Of a stretch of DNA of 27,184 nucleotides, positions 18,583 to 27,184 are shown in pieces; the stretch's first letter is position 1, and each line of letters begins with the position of its first letter. The notes beneath the pieces are model-generated. The model ran no database searches. It was not told the DNA's origin and worked only from the letters and a program-made list of their open reading frames with translations. The translations under genes were made by a program, and so were the position numbers. The stretch comes from Stramenopiles sp. TOSAG23-2 (taxonomy: Eukaryota; Sar). Location: contig LT649395.1 of the NCBI GenBank assembly GCA_900128395.1, forward strand, positions 1 through 27,184. The letters run 5' to 3'.

Positions 18583-19347
18583 TACATATGATACAAGGAT
18601 GTGACTGAAGGAGTATTATATGATAAAAATCGTACGAAGCCGTACATGATATTTTGATTTTTTTATATAAGCATAGATACACATATTCATCTCTCGTGTT
18701 TAACAAACAAAATTAAATATTTTTTTTATACAAAATAATATATATATATATCATTTTTATGTATCTCGTTTGTCCATTTTTTATTTTTCCCACACTCTCT
18801 GAACTATAATATATCATCTCTCGCTCTCACACAAAAATGGTTGTTTGTTATATTTTTTTTTTTCTGTCTCTCCTTTCCAAAATGTTAAATACTTCTTCAT
18901 TCAAAAAAATTACCATGTATATCATTGTTTTCACACCTCGTTTTAAACATTACAAAAGTTAAAACCTTTCTTAATGCATCCCAATTCAATAAATGGACAA
19001 TTTATACAGTATTTTTATAATTTTGCGTTGTCACTTCTTTTCTTTTCTTTCTTTTTTTTAATATCGTTATGTTTGTTTTCCTCCTCCTCGACAAAACAAA
19101 AACGACATTTTTTTTTTTTTTATAGTATACTATCATAATTGTCTGTAAAGAATGTAATATAACATGCTATCATACAATGCAAGTTTTCCAAACGTTCCCA
19201 GTTTCTAATAAAACGGTGTTCAGTAGCTTACCTTGGTATAAATTCCATGTATATTATATATCAATTTCTCTTCAAACCATATATATGTGTATGCATCGTT
19301 CGATAAATACATACACTTTTTTTAATCTAACTGTTCACGTCACAAAT
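18583..19347. other. Convergent 3' region, AT- and pyrimidine-rich
   Basis: This 765-bp spacer lies between the GSTCD and H3 stop codons. It has many T and C/T runs (18780-18900 and 19030-19120). No coding sequence is supported. The canonical histone 3' stem-loop expected downstream of replication-dependent H3 genes is not visible on the minus strand. Confidence 0.55.
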
Positions 19348-19903
<556 letters not shown>

Positions 19904-19909
19904 GTTTTT

Positions 19910-20037
19910 CTGTTTTCTGTTTTATATAATTGTTTGTTATGTTTGTTATGTTTATATATCTACACACACACACATGTGTATATATATATATTTTTTTAAA
20001 AATATATCTATATTTGTGTTTTTCCTATAGTACTTAC
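19910..20037 (-). other. Candidate 5'-leader intron of histone H3
   Basis: On the minus strand ACAGTAAGT occurs at about 20040-20032, the same donor sequence as the coding intron. CAG acceptor candidates lie a few bases before the ATG (ATAAAACAG and GAAAACAG). No CTAAC branch site was found inside, so this is weaker than the coding introns. Confidence 0.35.
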
Positions 20038-20147
20038 TGTTATTTTGTAATGACAGTTAATGATTGTTCATTCATTTCTTACGTGCATTTTATTTGAACG
20101 CACTTTGCAACTTGTGGTCTTCGAAAGTAGTAGTCTTTAAGTATAAT

Positions 20148-20238
20148 ATATAATACAATACTAAAATATGTACTAAATTTAATTTTTTTTTAATATAAAT
20201 ATATAATACATTACTAAAATATGTACTAAATTTAATTT
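20148..20238. repeat. 38-bp direct repeat, two copies
   Basis: ATATAATACAATACTAAAAT (copy 1, 20148) recurs at 20201 with one mismatch, and both continue ATGTACTAAATTTAATTT. The offset is 53 bp. Upstream of H3. Confidence 0.85.
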
Positions 20239-21372
20239 ATTTTTTATATCAATATTATAATATTTTCCTATCAACCAACTATCCTTTATTTAATAGAAGA
20301 AAGGAGATTTTAGTATATAATAAAGTACAAATAATCGTTATTAACAGTCGCGTTTTTTGATAAAAGAGTTTAAATCAGGATGTAGTATACGTATATATGT
20401 ACTTAAATTTAAAAAAGTGATAGGTTAAATTATCGTGTGTGCTGTTCGTATAGTTTAAATGCTACAAGTATGATTAATCGGCTATCCATCCTATTAGCGC
20501 TCAGAATTCCTAATTCTGGGAGACGATTTATGATGTAGGCACCGAGTACCATTACCACATCCAATAGCATCAAATAGCACAGCTAGAGCTACCTCTTTTT
20601 TTCCCTTGGCCCTTTCCTTGTCTTGTGCTGTCTTCTTAGTGAGTTTCTTGTGGTGATGTGTTCCTGTTCTTTGTACAGAAGATCAGAAGGGTATACTCAC
20701 ATTGCTAGATCTTTTCGATATGTTTTTCATATAGTAATAAGTACACACGTACCCAGAGGTTCATCACTACTAACACGCATCATGATGTAAATCTGATAGG
20801 GATCTAAATTGATATAATGTGGTCTATTATCTTCGAATACAATGCTATACACATGCTATTTAAAAAAAACAATAGTGTATCGTTTTAATTAGTGACAGGA
20901 TCGAGGAGCGGATGAGCGAATATTCACATTTTCGTCTTCATCACCAACCAATCTTTTTTTTTTTTTTCATTTTAAAGCTGATTTCTGGTGGTCCTTCCCC
21001 TCCAGTACAATATATGTATACTCCTGGCCAATCGATCCTATCACTTTCCATGTCAATTTGAGTCAATTACACATAGGCGGCACATAGTATTGAATTAGTA
21101 AGAAAGAATCATAAAATAAATATATATTATATATAGTGTTATTGATACAATCATTCACGTTCTCGTAGACGGATTTATAACATACATATCTATCTATCTG
21201 TATAAACTTTTGGTAAAAGAAATTGTATACGTATTGTTTTGATTTAGATATAATATTATAAATATATTTTATATTACATATATACACATATATCTATATA
21301 TTGTATATACATTTTTTTTTTGTATTTTAATCAGAAAAAAAAAAAGAAATTAGTAACAAAAAAAGTATTATT

Positions 21373-24300
21373 ATGGCAGATTATCGAAAACCAGCATCGG
21401 CATTACGTCGTGCGAAGGAGTTATATGCAAATAATAATAAACAATTAGCAATTGAAACGTTGTATGATATCATCAAAAGTCGTAGGCACAAGACATGGAC
21501 TGCAACGCATGAGGAAATCATGAAACTTTTTATATTAATTGCAGTTGATATGAGAAAAAATACATTTGCTAAGGATGGATTGCATCAATATCGTTCTATT
21601 TGTCAACATTCGAATACGCCAAATTCACTAGAAGAGATTGTGAAATATTTTTTAGATTTAGCAGAAAAGAAATGTGAAAAAGCAGCATCCCAAACGACGT
21701 TCAAGTTGGAATCGACGCAAGACTTGGATGAAGCATATAGTGCAGAGACTATCATGATGACCAGTGTCACCGTTGCAGGTGATAAAGAACGTGTAGAGCG
21801 AGAAACATTAGTACCATGGCTACGCTTTTTACATGAAGCATATCGTACGACTTTAAATATTATTAGTAATAATAATAAATTAGAACGTATATATCATGAA
21901 ACATGCAAACGTGCATATAACTTTTGTATAAAATACGAACGTAAGCAAGAATTTCGACGTATATGTCAATTGATCAAGAAACATTTAAGTGATATTGAGA
22001 AATATTCAGGACAAGATCCTAGTTCAAAACGTGTTTATAATATATCATTAGACGATAGTGTCTATGAAAGATTTTTATTAACTAAATTTGAACAATTAAA
22101 AACAGCCGTGAAAATATCCATGTTAAATGAAGGTTATAAAACCATTGGTGAAATACATGATATTATTGGAAAAATCGACAATTCGTTACGTAAACAATTA
22201 TTGGTGGATTATTACAGTAGCTTAACAGAAGTACGTAATCCCTCTTTTACACACACACACACACACATTTATATATATATATATATGTATATATCCAGAT
22301 TCTAATTTTTATTGTTGGAGACAAATCCTAGAACGTACAATGATGATAAAATGCTCCCTCTTCCTACAGACTTTATGATCTGATGAGGATGAAAAGCATA
22401 CCGGAATCAATATTTATCTGAGTTATTATAGGGTACACTCAAAGCTCCACTTATTCTATGTTTATTTATATATATATTACTATATATTTATATTATTTTT
22501 AAAATACATATATTTTAAAACATGAAAAAACTAACAACAAATATATTACGTAAATAAATAGATGTTTTTGGTATCAAAAAATTATTTATTTCATGCATAT
22601 GCATGGTTGAAATTATATAATTTAGAAGAAAAAGCAAGCGACGACGATAACGATGCCGATGATAGTGAATTGAAAAAAATGGCATCTTGTTTGACATTGG
22701 CAGCATTAGCGGTGCCAATTTTCTCACGTGGTGATAGTATTAGCTCACATGCAAACAATACGATGAACAGAAATAAAGAATATGCTCGTTTATTAGGATA
22801 TCATTTCAATCCTGGACGTGATTCGTTAATGGAACAAATTAGCTCTATGAATTTATTTGAAATTTGTCCAACAGAAATTCAAACTTTATTCAATATTTTG
22901 GAAAATGGTAGCAAACCAATGTCCATGGTCAAAGAAGTAGTACCATTAGTGAAGTGGTTACGTGCGAACGATGATTATAAAAAATATGCGGATGGTATTG
23001 ATGAATTATTAGTAGTACGATTATTGGAACAATTATCAACAGTAAGTTACTTTCATATATATATATATATTGATACATACATACATATTTCTATACGCAT
23101 ATATATATATATGTTTTTGTATATGAGGATACTTTATTGGAGCTGTCATAATATTTTTTTGATGATAATTTTTTATTACGTAACTGATACAAAAAATATG
23201 TATAATATTTATATATATTTATTATCGATTTTTTTTTTTTGAATTCTTTCATTTAAAATAATACTAACACATCAACAATATATTTAATTATATTCATAGC
23301 TTTATAAATCAATGACAATTGAAAGGTTTCAATCTCGAATTGCCGGTATTGGTTTAGAATTTCATGAAGTTGAGAAAATATTGACTCAAGCTGTACGTGC
23401 AAGGCATTTATCCGTTCGTTTTGATCATCAAAATAAGTGTATACGTTTTGAAAGTGACACGATGGAAGCGACGAGGATGAGATCTCAATTGACGAAATTA
23501 GCAAAAAGTTTAACATCTGTTGTAACTGCGTTAGATGATACCGCTAATGGAGTAAGCAGTGGTGCTACCAAAGAAACCAATGAAATAGCCGAACGAAAAA
23601 GAAAACTAGCATTTATATCATCATGCAAAGAGCAAGCTGCGGAAGACAATTTACGAGCAGTAAATCGTAAAGCAAAAATTGAACAGATGAAAAATGCATA
23701 TGAGAAACGTCAATTGGAGCAAGCTAGAATAGCAGCTGATAAAAAGAAAAAAGAAGAGGCAGAGCGTCGTGAGAAAGAACGATTGCGAAGAATTGCAGAA
23801 GCAAAGAAACGGGAAGAAGATCGACTTGATAGGATTGAACAGAAAAAACAATTGATGGCAAAACGAAAATTAGTTGAAGATAGTGGAATTAAAATTTCCG
23901 AGAACCAATTGCAAAACATGACAGGCGAGGAATTGTTGAAACGTCGTCAAGAGATGGCTATTAAAGAGCACAGAAAAGCAGCGTCGAAGATGAGAGAGCA
24001 AAGCAAAAAAATTGATTATCTATGCCGTGCATTGAGAGATGAGGAAAGACCATTGTTGTTGGAGCGAGTGGATTATCTTAAAGCATCTGAGAAAAAATAT
24101 TTTGAAACAACAGATCAAGAAGCAAGGGAGAAGCATCGTAAAAAATGGGAAGATGCAAGTAAATCCAGAGATATGTTGAAACCATTAGCACCATTTGCAG
24201 ATGAATTCACTACCTTCGTATTGGATCAACGTAAAGTAAAATTAGAAGCTAATAAAGAGAAAGAAATTATGTACCAAAAATTGAAAAAAATGCGTGCTAA

Positions 24301-25066
24301 ATACGAACGTGCTCGTAAACGTGAGTTAGAAGCGAAGGCAGCTGAGAAAGCAAGGATACAAAAGGAAGAGGATGCTTTGAAAAAACAAAAAGAGGACGAA
24401 GCAAGGGCAAAGGCACTTGAAGCTGAGGAAGGTGCAAGTAGTAGTGGTGGTGGACGCTGGCAAAAGAGAACTTTAGGCAATAACAACAATAGTGGTAGGG
24501 ATGATCGTGATGATCGTAATAGTAACAATAGTATGGACGATGGCGGCCGTGGTAGGCGCGATGATCGCGACGGTGGTGGTGAAAGACGCGGAGGTGGTTT
24601 AAGAAGAGGCTTTAATAATAATAATAATAATGACGGGCGTGATGACAGAGATCGACGGGATGATCGAGATCGACGTGATTATGACAGAAGGGATGACCGC
24701 GATTATGACAGAAGAGGAGGAGGCGGCGGCGGTGGATTGCGCAGAGGTGGATTTAATGATAATCGTGATGGTGGTGAGAGACGTGGAGGTGGATTGCGTA
24801 GAGGTGGTTTTGGTGGTGGGCGGCGAGATTATGACAGAAGAGATGATAGAAACGAAGGTCGTGATTCTCGATTTGGCAATTCAAGATTCGGTGGTGATAA
24901 TAATAGAGCTGATGACCGTGGTTTTGGTGGTGGTGGCGGTGGTGGCTTAAGACGTGGCGGTGGTTTAAGAAGGGAAGGATTTGGTGGTCGTGGAAATGAT
25001 CAAAGATCAGATGAACGACCTGCACATTTAAGATTTGGGAAAGGCCGCTCACAAGATGATAAATAA
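21373..25066 (+). CDS. EIF3A: Eukaryotic translation initiation factor 3 subunit A (eIF3a)
   Basis: Three exons, 21373-22230, 22562-23041 and 23300-25066, all joined in phase 0, give 1,034 aa. The N-terminus (RPASALRRAKEL-like, ALETLYDIIKSRRHKTWT-like) is diagnostic of eIF3a. The PCI domain spans the exon 2/3 junction (LLEQLST, then LYKSMTIERFQSRIAGI). Next comes a long charged spectrin-like helical region, including RRQEMAIKEHRKAASKMREQ. The C-terminal ~190 residues (~840-1034) are low complexity: RDDRDRR/YDRRDD repeats and five GGLRRGG-type repeats. eIF3a is the scaffold of the eIF3 complex, which binds the 40S subunit and mRNA during initiation. Human eIF3a also has an Asp/Arg repeat tail, but its repeat unit differs. 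The ATG at 21373 has an A-rich context. Confidence 0.96.
22231..22561 (+). other. eIF3a intron 1 (331 bp, phase 0)
   Basis: The donor is GAA|GTACGT, the acceptor is ATAG|ATG (22561), and an AACTAAC branch site has its branch A at 22534, 27 nt upstream. It contains an (AC)n microsatellite at 22249-22267. Splicing joins YYSSLTE to MFLVSKNYLFHAYAW, as in eIF3a homologues. Confidence 0.92.
23042..23299 (+). other. eIF3a intron 2 (258 bp, phase 0)
   Basis: The donor is ACA|GTAAGT, the acceptor is CATAG|CTT (23299), and a perfect TACTAAC lies at 23262-23268, branch A 32 nt from the acceptor. Splicing restores the PCI domain (QLSTLYKSM). Confidence 0.92.
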
Positions 25067-25431
25067 ATTTGTGTGAGATAGTGTATAGTATGAAATATAT
25101 TCATATCCATATATATATATATATATATTATATATATTTGCCAAATCTTTAGCAGAAGAGCGAAGGAAGAAGGAAGAGAAGAGTGCAAGAAGTGTATTAT
25201 TTAAATTATCATTATAGTATCATTTTTTTAAAGTAAAATATTTTATTATTAAAATATTGATAAAGAGTATCATGCGTATACGAGATAAAATTTATTACGA
25301 ACTCATAATATATATTTTTTTATATTACACACACACATAATACATATATACAAAAACACTCACAACTTTGAAAGTATGTATGTGTATTTTACACGAAAAC
25401 AATATAGCTGTTTCCTTTTTCTTTCTCTTAA
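25067..25431. other. Convergent 3' region between eIF3a and ankyrin genes
   Basis: AT-rich, with an AT microsatellite (about 25111-25128) and a purine-rich, coding-like stretch at 25140-25217. It probably holds both 3' UTRs. Confidence 0.5.
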
Positions 25432-26016
25432 TCAATCAACCGTTTTACTAGATGCACCTTTGTTTCTACCATAAGAAGAAGAACCTCCAAGATTACTCCT
25501 TGCTTTGGCTCGAAATTCTGCAAAACTAGATGTAGATTTTTTCTTTGTAGTTGGTTTTTTTGATGCAAACCTTGCTTTTGCTTCATTTAATTTTTTATAC
25601 CTTTCCAGCACTTTGATAATAGATTTATTAGCTTTGATAAATGTAGCATCATCAACTTTTGTATCTTCATCGAATGTTTCAGCATATTGTAATGGTGTTT
25701 TCCCAAGATCATCTTTCGCTAATGGATCTGCACCTTTACGTAGTAAAAATTCAACAATTGTCACGCTTCCACCCATGACAGCACAGTGTAATGGAGTTTT
25801 CTTTCTAACTGAACGTATATCACATGAACATTTTGATTTATTCATTAACGTTCTAACTTTCATGGAATCTGCTAATTGACTGAATTTCCAGATATCAGTA
25901 TCACCACCATCATTAATTATTTTCAATATTTCTGTCGTCGTTGCTTTTTTTGTTGTTTTAATACTGGAAGATTTTGATTGGGAGCTATTAAAACGTGATG
26001 AAGATGTTAACGGCAT
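25432..26016 (-). CDS. Small ankyrin-repeat protein
   Basis: The product is 194 aa, single-exon, ending with TGA. Residues ~70-125 hold about one and a half to two ankyrin repeats: KKTPLHCAVMGGSVTIVEFL, then LRKGADPLAKDDLGKTPLQYA. They carry the TPLHxA and GADP signatures. A preceding segment (TLMNKSKCSCDIRSV) may be a degenerate repeat, and a helix with ERYKKLNEAKARF follows. The N-terminus is Ser/Thr/Lys-rich and the C-terminus is basic and Ser-rich (KKPTTKKKS, ending GASSKTVD), with no signal peptide or membrane segment. The domain is a protein-interaction scaffold; the partner and role are unknown. The start at 26016 is the first ATG. It is divergent from the gene at 26708. Confidence 0.82.
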   Translation of the reverse strand: MPLTSSSRFNSSQSKSSSIKTTKKATTTEILKIINDGGDTDIWKFSQLADSMKVRTLMNKSKCSCDIRSVRKKTPLHCAVMGGSVTIVEFLLRKGADPLAKDDLGKTPLQYAETFDEDTKVDDATFIKANKSIIKVLERYKKLNEAKARFASKKPTTKKKSTSSFAEFRAKARSNLGGSSSYGRNKGASSKTVD

Positions 26017-26707
26017 ATTTATATTTTATTATTTTACGTTTTTTTTGATATGATTATCAATGTATATATATGAATTATAATGTGAATATACTTCTAAATG
26101 TATTTACAAAAAATTAAAATGGTTATTATATCTATCTATGCATATATATATATATATACGTGTTCTGCAATTTGTAAATATAACCAACGCATATCTATAT
26201 ACAAAGTAATATATATGTACTATGATATTTATTATTGAATTTGGTCGTATAAAATAGCAGGTTAATAGCTACCAGAGTTTGTAAAATGGAAAATATTGGA
26301 ATAATGCATAAAACGCCACAAGCACCTGCAAATAATTACCCGGAATCTAAAAATCAACAAAAAATGCACAACGTCCTTCTGAAATATAAAAATCCTTAAA
26401 TCTAGATTAAAAGATTAAAATCAAAAACCCTTAAAAATATAAATGTCGCGGTGCGCCGGTCGTCAATCGTCAATCAATCAAATAAAAAATGATAAATAAA
26501 TCTTGTAAAGACAAGATGAAATACATCATTTTATATTTGCGGTGTGGTTCATTTTAAAAAAGAAGAGATTCTTCATTTTCTATTCACCTCTCCCTTTTCA
26601 ATTCCTCGACCGCCTTTTCTTTCTTGTTTGCATTTGTTGTTTTTTTGCTTCTGATTTCATTTTATATTTTACTTCGTACTCTTACTGTAAAAAAACGAAA
26701 TCAAATT
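26017..26707. other. Divergent intergenic region before the partial last gene
   Basis: This 691-bp spacer contains an AT microsatellite (26143-26158) on the ankyrin side and a short GC-rich patch at about 26444-26461, followed by reiterated CGTCAAT. No coding sequence was recognised; it is the probable promoter region of both flanking genes. Confidence 0.5.
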
Positions 26708-27184
26708 ATGGCAGATTTAGTAATAACAAATGTACAACAACATGAGGGAAAGAATGACGATACCAACAATACAAAAAAAAGAAAATTAATCACAATGCCA
26801 CAAGATTTAAATACCTCCGTCAATGTGAAAAGAACTAAAAATAATGACGATATGGATGTTACTATTATTAGTAATGATGATAATGAGAACGTCTCCACAG
26901 ATATTGGCGCAACAACAACAACAACAACCACAACGACTACAACACGAAGGTCACATGCAGTAAGAAATAATAGGAATAACAAAAATAATCCAGGTAAAAA
27001 AAAACTCGGGCGTTCGAATAAAAACAATTTCAACCCATCAAAAGAAGAAGTCATTGATGAAATCTATTTTAAAAACAAAGTATGGATGAAAATGAAACAT
27101 CACTGGGTCAGATTTTTAGCTGCTGACAAAGAATACAACAGCACAGGTGGCGTATGTATTTCATATGAAGATAAAGCTGAAAAA
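26708..27184 (+). CDS. Unrecognised protein, 5' part only
   Basis: An ATG at 26708 opens a frame that stays open for 159 codons to the window end, so the gene is truncated by the window. The first ~110 residues are low complexity: Asn/Asp-rich, a possible nuclear localisation signal KKRK (~24-27), an 11-Thr run using all four Thr codons, and then an Asn/Arg/Lys-rich segment. A more ordered, tryptophan-containing part begins near residue 120 (EEVIDEIYFKNKVWMKMKHH). I do not recognise the family. The basic, NLS-bearing N-terminus would suit a nuclear protein, but that is inference. The sequence reads as coding because a long frame with mixed synonymous codons begins with an A-rich start context (AAATTATGG). 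Confidence 0.65.
   Translation, partial: MADLVITNVQQHEGKNDDTNNTKKRKLITMPQDLNTSVNVKRTKNNDDMDVTIISNDDNENVSTDIGATTTTTTTTTTTRRSHAVRNNRNNKNNPGKKKLGRSNKNNFNPSKEEVIDEIYFKNKVWMKMKHHWVRFLAADKEYNSTGGVCISYEDKAEK

Larger units (their letters stand above)
19904..21372. other. Divergent intergenic region between histone H3 and eIF3a
   Basis: This 1.47-kb spacer contains the possible H3 leader intron, a 38-bp direct repeat (20148-20238), and a stretch at about 20440-21060 with nearly balanced composition and small hairpins (for example CAGAATT-CCT-AATTCTG near 20501-20517). AT-rich tracts resume at 21240-21310 before the eIF3a start. No protein gene or recognisable RNA was found. Confidence 0.5.

Noticed and set aside
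22231-22306. eIF3a ending at 22305 as a separate 310-aa protein
   Set aside because: The last residues come from an AC/AT microsatellite in an intron; splicing to 22562 gives continuous eIF3a sequence.
24226-25052. Several 99-106 codon open frames opposite or overlapping the eIF3a tail
   Set aside because: They are shadows of low-complexity coding sequence, giving His/Leu- or Val-rich nonsense peptides.
26701-27054. 117-codon minus-strand frame at the window end
   Set aside because: It opposes a better plus-strand frame with an A-rich ATG context and mixed codon use; its poly-Val/Leu content mirrors the Thr and Lys/Asn codons of the other strand.

Overview
The window is nuclear DNA from an AT-rich, intron-containing unicellular eukaryote. 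The evidence is a histone H3 gene split by an intron, eIF3a, a Doa10/MARCHF6 RING-CH ligase, a Dbp10/DDX54 helicase, two mitochondrial ribosomal proteins encoded in the nucleus, GT-AG introns with ACTAAC branch points, and abundant AT/AC microsatellites and Asn-rich tracts. All three stop codons are used as stops (TGA, TAA and TAG), so the genetic code appears standard. I cannot place the lineage with confidence. The mix of TM2-domain protein, SAMHD1, GSTCD, mL59-like and a T31/L90 H3 would fit a protist such as a stramenopile, but this is inference.

Layout: 1-802 is non-coding, with a 12-bp hairpin and a MITE-like element (160-513) containing a 115-bp direct duplication. 803-2500 (+) encodes a Tudor-like/HMG-box/PhyH-type 2OG dioxygenase fusion. 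2991-3599 (-) is a secreted or membrane TM2-domain protein. 3600-4924 holds microsatellites, a 69-bp minisatellite and a structured GC-richer island. 4925-5314 (+) is an mL59-like mitoribosomal protein. 5315-5889 carries a duplicated AT-rich block. 5890-8896 (-) is a two-exon Doa10/MARCHF6 ubiquitin ligase. 9234-9399 is a long foldback inverted repeat. 9740-12475 (+) is DDX54/Dbp10. 12679-12999 (-) is mitochondrial bS6. 13880-16045 (+) is a SAMHD1-type dNTPase. 16501-18582 (+) is a GSTCD-like methyltransferase. 19348-19903 (-) is a two-exon H3.3-like histone. 21373-25066 (+) is three-exon eIF3a. 25432-26016 (-) is a small ankyrin-repeat protein. 26708 to the window end (+) is the 5' part of an unrecognised gene.

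The genes mostly alternate in orientation and are separated by a few hundred to about 1,500 bp of AT-rich spacer. They do not form one pathway. Several serve translation or ribosome assembly (mL59, bS6m, DDX54, eIF3a) and several act on chromatin or nucleotide metabolism (H3, HMG/PhyH protein, SAMHD1).

The most unusual items are the Tudor-HMG-PhyH fusion (a candidate nuclear 2OG oxygenase), the SAMHD1 homologue that has a PIP-box-like N-terminus and coiled coil where a SAM domain might be expected, and the non-coding repeat structures. I found no tRNA, rRNA, CRISPR array or autonomous transposon.
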